A DNA stretch of 64,000 nucleotides from Staphylococcus gallinarum (GCF_000875895.1 NZ_JXCF01000001.1:310001-374000); one strand, 5' to 3'; positions 29,271 to 38,110 are shown, numbered from the stretch's first letter. Numbers and translations are program-made. The notes: generated by a model not told the origin, from the sequence alone.

Positions 29271-30152
29271 ATGAATCAATTAGAGAGAGATTATAACCAT
29301 TGTCACAATATAATGAAAGAACATTCAAAAACGTTCTCATATGCCTTTGATTTTTTGGATTTAAAAAGGAAAAAAGCAATTTGGGCTATTTATGCAGTTT
29401 GCAGAATTATAGATGACAGTATTGATAAATACAAAGACCTTGAGCAATTAAACGGCATAGCTAGAGATTTAGATGTGATTTATAGCGATTGTGATTATAT
29501 TCAAGCGTATCAAAGTGATGCAGCTATTATGAATGCTTTAAGTAATACATTGAATACATATTCAATACCTAAAAAACCTTTTGAATCTTTAATTCAATAT
29601 GTGAAGGAAGATTTAGTTTTAAAAGAAATGAAAACTGATTCAGATTTATATGAGTATTGCTATGGTGTGGCAGGTACTGTCGGTGAATTGTTAACTCCTA
29701 TATTAACTTCATCAAATGAAAATAATTTCGAGCAAGCTGAAGAAGCTGCGATTGCTTTAGGCAAGGCAATGCAAATAACTAATATTTTAAGAGATGTCGG
29801 CGAAGATTTTCAAAATGGAAGAATTTATCTAAGTGTAGAAAAATTAGCTCAATATCGAGTTAATCTACATTCTATATATTATGAAGGAGTTACGCCAAAT
29901 TATATAGAACTGTGGGAAAGTTACGCTACAGAGGCAGTTAGGTTATATGATATTGCATTAAACGGTATTAATTATTTTGACGAAGAGGTACGTTACATTA
30001 TCGAATTAGCTGCGATAGCTTATCATGAAATACTTGTGGAAGTAAGGAAGGCAAACTATACGTTGCATAAGAAAGTATATGTAAGCAAATTGAAAAAAGT
30101 GAAAATTTATCGTGAACTTAGTGCGAAATATAATAGGAGTGAAACATTATGA
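29271..30152 (+). CDS. crtM: CrtM, dehydrosqualene synthase
   Basis: Head-to-head prenyl synthase, 293 aa, that condenses two farnesyl diphosphates to dehydrosqualene, the entry step of the pathway. Both aspartate-rich motifs are visible: IIDDSIDKYKD (about residues 45-55) and NILRDVGEDFQNGRIY (about 168-183). ATG behind GAGGAGGTC. It overlaps crtN by four bases (ATGA), so the two first pathway enzymes are translationally coupled. Confidence 0.95.
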   Translation: MNQLERDYNHCHNIMKEHSKTFSYAFDFLDLKRKKAIWAIYAVCRIIDDSIDKYKDLEQLNGIARDLDVIYSDCDYIQAYQSDAAIMNALSNTLNTYSIPKKPFESLIQYVKEDLVLKEMKTDSDLYEYCYGVAGTVGELLTPILTSSNENNFEQAEEAAIALGKAMQITNILRDVGEDFQNGRIYLSVEKLAQYRVNLHSIYYEGVTPNYIELWESYATEAVRLYDIALNGINYFDEEVRYIIELAAIAYHEILVEVRKANYTLHKKVYVSKLKKVKIYRELSAKYNRSETL

Positions 30153-31654
30153 AGATTGCAGTTATAGGCGGCGGTGTTTCAGGTTTAGCTGCAGCTTCAA
30201 GATTAGCAGCAAACGGTCACCAAGTAGATTTATATGAAAAGAACCAACAAATAGGTGGCAGGATGAATCAGATCAAGCAAGATGGATTTACATTTGATAT
30301 GGGACCAACCATCGTAATGATGCCAGAGATTTATCGAGACGTTTTTAATTACGCTCAAAAAAATATGAATGATTACTTGGAAATTAAACAATTATCACAT
30401 ATATATGATGTTTATTTTAGTGAAACAGATCAAATTCGCGTTCCTACAGATCTTGCTCAATTAAGAGATATGCTTGAAAGTATTGAACCTAACTCTACGC
30501 ATGGTTTTATGTCCTTTTTAACAGATATATACGAAAGATACGAAATAGCACGAAAATATTTTCTAGAACGTACGTTTAGGAAACCTACGGATTTTTATAA
30601 TCCTTTTACTATATATCAAGGTATGAAACTCAAAACATTTGATAAAGCAGATAATTTAATTGAAAAATATGTTGATAATGAAAAAATCCAAAAGATTTTA
30701 GCGTTTCAAACATTATATATAGGTATCGACCCTAAACGAAGCCCGTCATTGTATTCAATTATACCCATGATAGAGTTAATGTTTGGCGTTCACTTTATAA
30801 AAGGTGGTATGTATAGCTTTGTCAGAGCGCTTCAAACGCTAAATGAAGAATTAGGTACTCAAATTTATACCAACGCAAACGTTGAAGAAATTATCATTGA
30901 TAGTCGATTTAAGCGTGCGGAGGGACTAAAAGTAAACGGACATATAGAAAAGTATGACAAAATGATTTGTACTGCTGATTTTCCATATGCTACTTCATCT
31001 TTAATTAAAAATGAACATCATCCTAAGAAGTATACGACACAGAAAATTGATAATATGGACTATTCTTGTTCTGCCTTTTTAATGTATATAGGGGTTGATA
31101 AAGATTTATCCGAAGAAATTTTGTTACATAATGTTATATTTTCAAAGGATTTTGATAGTAATATCAATGAAATATTTTCCGGGGAAATATCCCAAGATCC
31201 ATCAATATATGTATACGCTCCTAGTGTGGAAGATCAATCGTTAGCGCCAGAAGGTCAAACAGGTATTTATGTGCTGATGCCCGTTTCAGAATTGAAAACA
31301 GGTGATACGGATTGGTCTGATGAGTCAACAATCACACAAGTGAAAGATATTATTTACAATAAGCTTTCTACGATTAAAGCGTTAAAAGATTTGAAAAAGC
31401 AAGTTGTGACAGAAATTATTTATACGCCTAAGGATTTTGAAGGAGATTATAATGCTAAATTTGGAGCAGCCTTTGGTTTAATGCCTACTTTAGCGCAAAG
31501 TAACTATTACAGACCGCCTAATGTGAGCAGAGATTACAAAAATTTGTATTTTGCTGGAGCTAGTGTTCATCCAGGGGCAGGAGTGCCAATTGTACTGACG
31601 AGTGCTAAGATTACGGTTGATGCTATGTTAGAAGATATTAATAAGGGCAAATAA
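30149..31654 (+). CDS. crtN: CrtN, dehydrosqualene desaturase
   Basis: FAD-dependent phytoene-desaturase-like enzyme, 501 aa, that introduces double bases bonds into dehydrosqualene to give yellow 4,4'-diaponeurosporene. N-terminal FAD motif IAVIGGGVSGLAAASRLA (about residues 3-20), substrate loop MNQIKQDGFTFDMGPTI, and the C-terminal FAD motif FAGASVHPGAGVPIV (about 470-485). Last gene of the operon, followed directly by a terminator. With the four upstream genes the operon is complete; the aldehyde dehydrogenase step (AldH in S. aureus) is not in this window. Confidence 0.95.
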   Translation: MKIAVIGGGVSGLAAASRLAANGHQVDLYEKNQQIGGRMNQIKQDGFTFDMGPTIVMMPEIYRDVFNYAQKNMNDYLEIKQLSHIYDVYFSETDQIRVPTDLAQLRDMLESIEPNSTHGFMSFLTDIYERYEIARKYFLERTFRKPTDFYNPFTIYQGMKLKTFDKADNLIEKYVDNEKIQKILAFQTLYIGIDPKRSPSLYSIIPMIELMFGVHFIKGGMYSFVRALQTLNEELGTQIYTNANVEEIIIDSRFKRAEGLKVNGHIEKYDKMICTADFPYATSSLIKNEHHPKKYTTQKIDNMDYSCSAFLMYIGVDKDLSEEILLHNVIFSKDFDSNINEIFSGEISQDPSIYVYAPSVEDQSLAPEGQTGIYVLMPVSELKTGDTDWSDESTITQVKDIIYNKLSTIKALKDLKKQVVTEIIYTPKDFEGDYNAKFGAAFGLMPTLAQSNYYRPPNVSRDYKNLYFAGASVHPGAGVPIVLTSAKITVDAMLEDINKGK

Positions 31655-31655
31655 A

Positions 31656-31702
31656 AGAGCGCTTAAATCACTTGTGAATGGGGTGATTTTAAGCGCTTTT
31701 TG
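31656..31702 (+). terminator. terminator after crtN
   Basis: AGCGCTTAAATCAC (31658-31671) pairs with GTGATTTTAAGCGCT (31683-31697) with a one-base bulge, followed by TTTTT. The reverse complement also has U-rich flanks, so it could serve the convergent PPOX gene as well. Confidence 0.85.
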
Positions 31703-31704
31703 TA

Positions 31705-32130
31705 TTAATCGAACGTGATGGTTTGGGGCGTATCTAAATTATTATCGTTCATAACTTTTATTGATTTTGGAACCACTTTAATTACACATAAGTCCGGATC
31801 GTCTTTAGAGTCAAAGAAAGTCTTATCTTGTTTGTTCCAAATCCAATCAATAGTCTCTTGATCTTTCAGTATTTCAACATTAGCATCAATTTCTAGAAAA
31901 CTACGATTATTCGTTTCATCGTAACCTATAAGTACATGAGCTTTGGGATTATCTTTAAATTCAGCAATTTTTTTAGACTCAATGCTTGTCTTAGTATAAA
32001 GTGTGTGTCCATCATTATAAAATACCATGTATCTACTATTAGGTGTATTGTTATGTGCAGTAGATAGGACACCTATTTTTGATGTATTTAATATATTTTC
32101 AATTTCATTTTGTAATAGTTCGTTATTCAT
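31705..32130 (-). CDS. pyridoxamine 5'-phosphate oxidase family protein
   Basis: A 141-aa split-barrel flavoprotein of the PNPOx-like family, similar to general stress protein 26. Visible strands are GVLSTAHNNTPNSRYMVFYN and HTLYTKTSIESKKIAEFKDN, with a C-terminal VIKVVPKSIKVM. Such proteins bind FMN, F420 or haem-like cofactors; which one is unknown here. It is convergent with crtN and divergent from the photolyase gene, sharing a 180-base promoter region with it, and ATG 32130 has AGAGGTGAT upstream. Confidence 0.82.
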   Translation of the reverse strand: MNNELLQNEIENILNTSKIGVLSTAHNNTPNSRYMVFYNDGHTLYTKTSIESKKIAEFKDNPKAHVLIGYDETNNRSFLEIDANVEILKDQETIDWIWNKQDKTFFDSKDDPDLCVIKVVPKSIKVMNDNNLDTPQTITFD

Positions 32131-32313
32131 AATTTAATCACCTCTGATAATAATATACCCTGAAGTTGCCTATAATATGTAAGGTATTAAAATTTATTTT
32201 ATTTTTTAGTGAATTATACAAAAGTTAAAACGGGTATATGATTGAAAACACAATCTTAAGTTAAAGGACAATTATAAAGTGAATTTGTATGAAACAAGCT
32301 GGGAGGCAATAAA

Positions 32314-33687
32314 ATGCATTTAGGAGTCATACTTAACAGAGTTTTTAGAACGAAAGATAATCCACTTTTTCAATATATAGTGAAGCATCAAAATGAGATA
32401 AATAAATTGTATTTTATCTTACCTTTAGAAGATTTAACTGACGCATCAGAAGTAAAACGTGACTATTACCATAAAGTTGTAAAAGGATTTGTAAATGCTT
32501 TAGATAAGCATGATATACAACCTTATATTGTCACATATGAAAAGCTAGGTGAATTAGCAGAAATATTGGCGTTATCTCACGTATTAGTAGCAAAAGATAT
32601 TATGAGTTATCACAAAGAAATATATGACTATCCTCATGTAAAAAAGGCTTTTGAAAATCACCAAGTTACAGTAATTGGACAGTGCGTGAATCATTATTTT
32701 GAGCCAACAAAGACTTTTAATAAACAGCAACAGCCTTATAAAGTATTTACTAGTTTTTATAAAGCAAATCGTCAGGACTTAGTACACACCCCTAAAAAAA
32801 GTTATCAATTTAAGCAGTTGTCTCAAATTGCGGAAAAGGGTTCAAATCAAAGTGACTTAAAATTTGAAAATAATAAAGATATAGAAAAGTTAGCGCGTAA
32901 AGCTTGGGATGATTTTTTAAATGGTGACATAGCTCATTATGATAAATTGACTGACGATGTGTCGCAGGATTTTGTAAGTGGATTAGGTAAATATTTAGCA
33001 TATGGACTACTCGATATTCGTGAAATTATAAATGATTTACTTGAAGATTATGAGAGCGATGAAAAAAATTATGAAGCTTTTATAAGAGAGGTTCTATTCC
33101 GTGAATTTTATTATGTGTTAATGACACAGTATCCAGAAACGGCAACTAAATCTTTTTCTGAAAAATATCGAAACATGCAATGGTCGTATAATAAAACACA
33201 TTTTGAAGTATGGAAAAAAGGTCAAACTGGTTACCCAATCGTTGATGCTGCAATGAAGAAGCTGAATCTTACAGGATATATGCATAATCGCTTACGAATG
33301 GTCGTAGCACAATTTTTAACGAAAAATTTATTTATTGATTGGACTTGGGGGGAGGAGTACTTTAGACAGTATTTGATAGATTATGATAATGCATCTAATG
33401 TACATGGATGGCAGTGGTCAGCATCAACTGGAACAGATGCAGTGCCTTATTTCAGAATGTTTAATCCTATACGTCAAAGTGAGCGTTTTGATGCGCAAGG
33501 GTATTTTATTAAAACACAGCTAGAAATATTTAATGATGTGAGCAGTAAATACATTCATGATCCAACTAAATATAAAGACAAGTTACAAGAAATTTATCAT
33601 ATTGAAATTGGAAAAGATTATCCACAGACTATCGTGAATCATAAAAATAGTAGAGATTATGTTATGGATAAATTTAAGCAATTTTGA
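32314..33687 (+). CDS. phr: deoxyribodipyrimidine photolyase
   Basis: A 457-aa DNA photolyase of the cryptochrome/photolyase family, which repairs UV-induced cyclobutane pyrimidine dimers with light. The N-terminal antenna (Rossmann) domain covers about residues 1-130. The C-terminal FAD-binding helical domain shows the signature stretch TGYPIVDAAMKKLNLTGYMH, then NRLRMVVAQFL (about 305-335) and DYDNASNVHGWQWSASTGTD (about 360-380). It starts behind GGGAGGC. Its place next to a carotenoid operon suggests a light-protection block. Confidence 0.92.
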   Translation: MHLGVILNRVFRTKDNPLFQYIVKHQNEINKLYFILPLEDLTDASEVKRDYYHKVVKGFVNALDKHDIQPYIVTYEKLGELAEILALSHVLVAKDIMSYHKEIYDYPHVKKAFENHQVTVIGQCVNHYFEPTKTFNKQQQPYKVFTSFYKANRQDLVHTPKKSYQFKQLSQIAEKGSNQSDLKFENNKDIEKLARKAWDDFLNGDIAHYDKLTDDVSQDFVSGLGKYLAYGLLDIREIINDLLEDYESDEKNYEAFIREVLFREFYYVLMTQYPETATKSFSEKYRNMQWSYNKTHFEVWKKGQTGYPIVDAAMKKLNLTGYMHNRLRMVVAQFLTKNLFIDWTWGEEYFRQYLIDYDNASNVHGWQWSASTGTDAVPYFRMFNPIRQSERFDAQGYFIKTQLEIFNDVSSKYIHDPTKYKDKLQEIYHIEIGKDYPQTIVNHKNSRDYVMDKFKQF

Positions 33688-33717
33688 CATATCATCCAAT
33701 AAAAAGGAGTGATTCAT

Positions 33718-34149
33718 TTGTTGAAAAATGAAATACATCGTATTTATTTAGACAAAAATAATAATGAGGTAACTATTAATAGATTTAATGTGACATATCA
33801 CTATACTATATTAGAACAAATTAATGATTTGCCACAATATGGTTATGCAGTTTTAAACCATTTATATGCTAATCCTGGTTTAGAGGCAGACTTCGAGCGT
33901 GTGTTCTTAAATAGAGATAAACATCTAGAGAATACTGAAGGGTTTGAAAATTTATTATTTCTAAAGCCACATAGTACACATGAACATCATGTTATCATTA
34001 CGTTTTGGCAAGACGAAGCAGCTTACAAACATTGGCAAGAGTCTCAGGAATATAAAGCATCCCATAAAAATAGAGGAACCAAGCAAGGTGCTGATAAATC
34101 TATTGTAAACAGAAACCTATCATTTAATATTAGTTTAGAATTTAAATAA
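33718..34149 (+). CDS. antibiotic biosynthesis monooxygenase-like protein
   Basis: About 143 aa with a ferredoxin-like ABM domain. The C-terminal half has the pattern of small haem-degrading or quinol monooxygenases: HVIITFWQDEAAYKHWQESQ (about residues 100-120). There is no ATG in frame near the RBS; TTG codons at 33718 and 33721 follow AAAAAGGAG at normal spacing. It starts 30 bases after the photolyase stop codon, so the two are likely co-transcribed. Last gene of the large cassette. Confidence 0.75.
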   Translation: MLKNEIHRIYLDKNNNEVTINRFNVTYHYTILEQINDLPQYGYAVLNHLYANPGLEADFERVFLNRDKHLENTEGFENLLFLKPHSTHEHHVIITFWQDEAAYKHWQESQEYKASHKNRGTKQGADKSIVNRNLSFNISLEFK

Positions 34150-34185
34150 CATAATTTTTGAATTAAATGATATTTCTGCAAACAT

Positions 34186-34224
34186 ATAGGCGAGTTATTT
34201 AAATACTAACTTGCCTATTTTTTA
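34186..34224 (+). terminator. terminator at the right end of the large cassette
   Basis: ATAGGCGAGTTA (34186-34197) pairs with TAACTTGCCTAT (34207-34218) with one wobble pair, followed by TTTTTT. It ends the photolyase/monooxygenase transcript just before the att sequence. Confidence 0.85.
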
Positions 34225-34261
34225 AGCGATATAAAAATTTTAGCAAAATCACTGATAAGGG

Positions 34262-34279
34262 GAAGCGTATCACAAATAA
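34262..34279 (+). other. SCC attachment site 2 (right end of the large cassette)
   Basis: GAAGCGTATCACAAATAA, identical to the end of rlmH (7953-7970) except one base. The inverted-repeat-like CTGATAAG just upstream mirrors the CTTATCAC at the left end. This direct repeat marks a cassette junction about 26.3 kb from rlmH and the left end of the following mini-cassette. Confidence 0.88.
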
Positions 34280-34360
34280 AACTAAAAATATTAAATAGCA
34301 TATTTGAAATTTTGGTGACTCGTGTTGTTCTTTATAAAATTATTTTAGGTATAATATTAT

Positions 34361-34396
34361 GTCAAAGTAAATATAATAAAAGACATTTACTTTGAC
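34361..34396. promoter_or_regulatory. operator-like inverted repeat before the ArsR gene
   Basis: GTCAAAGTAAAT (34361-34372) and ATTTACTTTGAC (34385-34396) are perfect 12-bp arms with 12 bases between. A TATAAT -10 box at 34350-34355 ends just before the first arm, so a bound protein would block transcription start. It is most likely the autoregulatory operator of the ArsR-type repressor encoded 58 bases downstream. Confidence 0.7.
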
Positions 34397-34453
34397 GTTT
34401 TTGTTAAAAAAGTGTTTAATAGATACACTTATAAATATATAAGGAGTGATTAA

Positions 34454-34771
34454 ATGGAAGAGAAAACGTTAGATGTTTTTAAAAGAGGCTCGAAATTATT
34501 AAATATACTCCAAGATGAGAAGCGCCAACAAATACTTGTTTTGCTATGTAGAGAGCAACAACTTACTGTAAACCAAATTACTGAACTTCTACCCATTTCG
34601 CGACCAGCGGTATCACATCATTTGAAAATGATGTATGAAGTTGGCTTGTTAAGAGTCAAACAAGTAGGATTAGAAAGATACTATAGCTCAGACTTAGAAG
34701 ATGCGTTAGCTTGGTTAAAGGAACTTACAAGCTCTCTTGAAGAAAATATAAAAAACAAAGAAAGTGTATAA
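34454..34771 (+). CDS. ArsR/SmtB-family repressor
   Basis: A 105-aa winged-helix repressor, with recognition region LPISRPAVSHHLKMMYEVGL (about residues 47-66) and wing RVKQVGLERYY. Only one Cys is present (LLCREQ), and the CXC metal motif of classical ArsR is absent, so it probably responds to another signal such as a redox or organic ligand. ATG behind AAGGAGTGAT. A perfect inverted repeat lies in its promoter. It is the first gene of a four-gene mini-cassette and probably controls it. Confidence 0.87.
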   Translation: MEEKTLDVFKRGSKLLNILQDEKRQQILVLLCREQQLTVNQITELLPISRPAVSHHLKMMYEVGLLRVKQVGLERYYSSDLEDALAWLKELTSSLEENIKNKESV

Positions 34772-34871
34772 AAATTTTTTAATCATTATGTTTATATGTT
34801 TAAACGTATGGATAATGTAATACTATTATTCATATACCGTATAATCATTTTGAAAATAAAAGGAGACGTTA

Positions 34872-35831
34872 ATGATGGCAAATAAAGTCGTTTTAGAACA
34901 AGCAGCTCAAGAATTTAGTGAAGCTAACAAGCCTCATCCACGTATTTATGAATTGGAGCCTAAAGATGGTAGAGATTTATTAGAAGAAGTACAATCATCC
35001 CCAGTCGAAAAATATAATGTAGACATTGAAGATACGACATTTACAACTGAAAAATTTGGAGATGTACCAGTGCGTTTTATACGTCCAGAAGGGAATAAAA
35101 ATACGCTGCCAGTTATTTTCTATATACACGGTGCAGGTTGGGTATTCGGTAGTGCTAAAACACATGATAAGTTAGTTAGAGAGTTAGCTGTAAGAACGAA
35201 TTCAGTTGTAGTGTTTCCAGAATATACACTTTCACCCGAAGCAAAGTATCCAACAGCAATTGAACAAAATTATGATATTTTACAACAATTAAAAGAAGTT
35301 GCTGAAGAGAAAAAAATAGATATCAATAAGCTTACAGTTGCAGGAGACTCTGTGGGCGGTAATATGGCTACCGTTATGACAATTATGACCAAACAACGTA
35401 ACGGTTTACCAATCAATCAACAATTACTATATTATCCTGTAACAAATGCTGAGTTTGATACTGAATCATATAATCAATTTGCTGAAAATTACTTTTTAGC
35501 AAAAGAAGGTATGCAGTGGTTCTGGGATCAATATACGATAGACCCTGAGGAAAGAGCAGAAATAACAGCTTCTCCTCTTCGAGCAACAATAGAAGATTTA
35601 AAAGGGCTACCAAGTGCCATGATTTTAAATGCTGAAGCTGATGTGTTGAGAGATGAAGGCGAGGCATATGCAAATAAATTAAGAGAAGCTGGTGTAGAAG
35701 TAACACAAATGAGATTCCAAGGTATCATTCATGACTTTGTTATGGTTAATTCTATGGATCAAACGAATGCAACACGTGCGGCAATGAATCTATCTACAAG
35801 TTGGATTAATAAAAAGAACAATCAACATTAA
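34872..35831 (+). CDS. alpha/beta hydrolase (hormone-sensitive lipase type)
   Basis: A 319-aa esterase-like protein of the alpha/beta hydrolase fold-3 family. The oxyanion-hole motif is YIHGAGWVFGS (about residues 84-94). The nucleophile elbow is GDSVGGNMA with the catalytic Ser (about 160), and the Asp and His of the triad lie in NAEADVLRDEG and GIIHDFVM near the C-terminus. ATG at 34872 or 34875 behind AAAGGAGACG. Substrate unknown. It probably belongs to the ArsR regulon with the SDR and DJ-1 genes. Confidence 0.87.
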   Translation: MMANKVVLEQAAQEFSEANKPHPRIYELEPKDGRDLLEEVQSSPVEKYNVDIEDTTFTTEKFGDVPVRFIRPEGNKNTLPVIFYIHGAGWVFGSAKTHDKLVRELAVRTNSVVVFPEYTLSPEAKYPTAIEQNYDILQQLKEVAEEKKIDINKLTVAGDSVGGNMATVMTIMTKQRNGLPINQQLLYYPVTNAEFDTESYNQFAENYFLAKEGMQWFWDQYTIDPEERAEITASPLRATIEDLKGLPSAMILNAEADVLRDEGEAYANKLREAGVEVTQMRFQGIIHDFVMVNSMDQTNATRAAMNLSTSWINKKNNQH

Positions 35832-35869
35832 ATGAATTTATTGAGTAAATGAGCCTTCTAAAAAAGGGA

Positions 35870-35898
35870 GTCAACGAAAGTGTTGGTTCACTTTTTAA
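35870..35898 (+). terminator. weak hairpin between hydrolase and SDR genes
   Basis: AAAAAGGGAGTCAAC and GTTGGTTCACTTTTT form an imperfect stem around a short loop, ending in a run of T. It may attenuate read-through into the SDR gene, which starts 25 bases later. Confidence 0.4.
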
Positions 35899-35921
35899 AA
35901 GATTAAAGAGGAGTTGTCATT

Positions 35922-36842
35922 ATGCAGACAGTATTAGGAAGTAATGGTCAAATCGGCCAAGAACTAGCTAAAGAAATTTATAATCATTATACAAAAAATA
36001 TTCGATTAGTTGGTAGAAAACCTAAAAAAATTCATGATACAGATGAATTAGTAGCAGCTGATTTAATGAACTATGAAGATACTTATCAAGCAGTTAAAGG
36101 AAGTGAAATCGTATACTTTACTGTAGGCTTACCTGCGAATTCAGAGATGTGGGAAAATAGATTCCCAGTAATTATGAGAAATGTGATTAAAGCATGTCAA
36201 GAAACAAAAGCTAAATTAGCATTTTTTGATAATACTTATATGTATGAAAAAAATGATAGTATTCAAATAGAAAACAGTCCCTTTGTCCCCAAAGGAAGAA
36301 AGTCAAAGGTTCGCGCAGATATCGTTGAAATGTTGCTATCAGCTATGAAAGAACAATCAATCGATGCAGTTATTGGCCGAGCACCAGAATTTTATGGGCC
36401 TGGATTGACTCAAAGTATAACGAATTCTGTAGTATTTAATCGAGTGAAAAATGATAAACGAGCATTTGTTCCTATAAACGATTCTGTATTACGGACGCTT
36501 ATTTGGACTCCGGATGCAAGTCGCGCTTTAGTACTATTAGGTAATACGCCTGATGCATATGGTGAAACTTGGCATTTACCGACCGATGACAGTATCACTT
36601 ATAAAGAAATAATGAGTAAAGCAGAAAAAGTACTAGATAGAAAAATTAATTATACGATTGTACCGATGCTTCTATTTAAAATAGGGAGTTTATTTAACCA
36701 ACAAGTTAAAGAGCTTACAGAGTTATTGCCAAGATATAAGTATGACAATGTCTTTAAATCTAACAAATTTAAAGAAAGTTTTCCTGACTTTAAATTTACA
36801 ACATATGAAGAAGGTATTAGAAATATTTTAAAAGGAGATTAA
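35922..36842 (+). CDS. NAD(P)-dependent epimerase/dehydratase-type SDR
   Basis: A 306-aa atypical SDR. The nucleotide motif is shifted to the extreme N-terminus and slightly degenerate (VLGSNGQIGQELA, about residues 4-16). FDNTYMYE is followed by the family RAPEFYGPG stretch, and KYDNVFKSNKFKESFPDF is near the end. ATG behind AGAGGAGTTG. It is followed by the DJ-1/PfpI gene after four bases. It probably reduces or isomerises a small carbonyl compound; the substrate is unknown. Confidence 0.85.
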   Translation: MQTVLGSNGQIGQELAKEIYNHYTKNIRLVGRKPKKIHDTDELVAADLMNYEDTYQAVKGSEIVYFTVGLPANSEMWENRFPVIMRNVIKACQETKAKLAFFDNTYMYEKNDSIQIENSPFVPKGRKSKVRADIVEMLLSAMKEQSIDAVIGRAPEFYGPGLTQSITNSVVFNRVKNDKRAFVPINDSVLRTLIWTPDASRALVLLGNTPDAYGETWHLPTDDSITYKEIMSKAEKVLDRKINYTIVPMLLFKIGSLFNQQVKELTELLPRYKYDNVFKSNKFKESFPDFKFTTYEEGIRNILKGD

Positions 36843-36846
36843 AGTA

Positions 36847-37536
36847 ATGAAAAAAATTATGATTGTTAATACTAGTGCCGATTACTTTGAAGGTACTAGT
36901 AAACCGACAGGACTTTGGCTTGGAGAACTTGTTCATTTCTATGATTATTTTAACTCTAAAAATTATCAAATTGATTTATTTAATATTAACGGTGGGAGTA
37001 CGCCAATTGATCCTGTTAGTTTAAAACCTTTAATGCTAGATCGTGTGACAAAAAAATATTACAATAATGAAACTTTCATGGGCATGTTACGGAATTCAAA
37101 GTCTATAAATGAAGCAAAATCTGCTGAATATGATGTGATTTACTTTACTGGTGGGCACGGGGTAATGTTTGATTTTCATAATAATGAAGCCATACAACAT
37201 GCAATAAATGAAGTTTATAATCATGGAGGTATTGTTGCTGCAGTGTGCCATGGTATAGCCGCGTTACTGAATGTAAAAAATGAAAATGGCAGGTACTTTA
37301 TTGATAATAAAGAAATAACTGGTTTTTCTAATACTGAAGAAATTTTAGCTAATCGTAAAAAAATCGTGCCATTTATGTTAGAGAGTGAAATAAAAAAACG
37401 TGAAGCGTATTATAGTAAAGCTAAAGTACCATTTGTTCCCTATGTCAAAGTTGATGATAGATTGGTTACAGGGCAAAACCCACAATCACCAAAACAAGTA
37501 GCCAAAGCAGTTGATAATATACTTAACAAGCATTAA
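36847..37536 (+). CDS. DJ-1/PfpI family protein (Hsp31-like)
   Basis: A 229-aa class I glutamine-amidotransferase-like protein. The nucleophile elbow is AVCHGIAALL (Cys at about residue 136), with the acidic partner near SADYFEGT and the preceding IYFTGGHGVMFDF. This matches the Hsp31/glyoxalase III branch, which handles glyoxals or damaged proteins. ATG behind AAAAGGAG, four bases after the SDR gene. Together with the ArsR regulator and hydrolase this suggests an electrophile-detoxification operon (inference). Confidence 0.87.
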   Translation: MKKIMIVNTSADYFEGTSKPTGLWLGELVHFYDYFNSKNYQIDLFNINGGSTPIDPVSLKPLMLDRVTKKYYNNETFMGMLRNSKSINEAKSAEYDVIYFTGGHGVMFDFHNNEAIQHAINEVYNHGGIVAAVCHGIAALLNVKNENGRYFIDNKEITGFSNTEEILANRKKIVPFMLESEIKKREAYYSKAKVPFVPYVKVDDRLVTGQNPQSPKQVAKAVDNILNKH

Positions 37537-37588
37537 GCTAAACAAAATTTCCCTTAGTTTTTTAAACCGCATCACGTACCGATAAGCA

Positions 37589-37608
37589 GAAGCGTATCAT
37601 AAGTGATG
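37589..37608 (+). other. SCC attachment-like site 3
   Basis: GAAGCGTATCATAAGTGATG, which matches the att core known from the rlmH end of other staphylococci, with GATAAG just upstream as at site 2. It lies 53 bases after the DJ-1 gene and would be the right end (attR) of the 3.3-kb mini-cassette and the border to the resident chromosome. No further copy was noticed to the right. Confidence 0.82.
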
Positions 37609-37694
37609 TGGTTTTAAAATATACAACTTACTAAGTTAATGATTGATAATTTATATGTGAGATTTGTAGAGCAAATTAAGTAATACAGAAAATA

Positions 37695-37907
37695 TTTGTA
37701 TTAACACTAGAAGAGTTAGTATAGCTATATGGCGTTAGTCTAGGTAACTTAGTTAATAGTCAAGATGATTTAGAATATACTGGTGATAAAGATTATATAC
37801 CTAAATCTAGGGGGGTTAAGAATTTACTTCTAAAAAATGGTGGTTAATCATTGTATTCATATTGATTATTGGAGTAACACTTTCACAAGGTTTAGTTAAT
37901 ATATAAA
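37695..37907 (+). pseudogene. remnant of an Xre-type regulator with a membrane tail
   Basis: Broken frames at the expected size read LEELV, a stop, then LYGVSLGNLVNSQDDLEYTG and on to KSRGVKNLLLK. A one-base shift after that gives WWLIIVFILIIGVTLSQGLV and a stop codon. The first part resembles the end of an Xre helix-turn-helix and the second is a membrane helix. It has an internal stop and a frameshift, so it is a relic at the cassette/CRISPR border. A weak hairpin, AAAACTTCTT with AAGAGGTTTT (37905-37932), follows. Confidence 0.4.
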
Positions 37908-38060
37908 ACTTCTTAATTACTAAAGAGGTTTTATATAATAGTTGAAAACACCAATTTCACACCATTTTTAAGGATATTAAACTGTTATATTTCAATTGAA
38001 GGCAGCTTCTACAAGATAGATATTCACACTCAATTTAAGAAAGAAACTATTAAATTTTGT

Positions 38061-38089
38061 TTGACTAAAGTTGAAAGATATATTATTGT
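38061..38089 (+). promoter_or_regulatory. promoter of the tracrRNA
   Basis: TTGACT (38061-38066) and TATTGT (38084-38089), spaced by 17 bases. The predicted start near 38096 falls in the left arm of a perfect 15-bp inverted repeat (38088-38102 and 38109-38123). Confidence 0.55.
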
Positions 38090-38110
38090 ATAAGTACAAT
38101 ACTGATGTGT

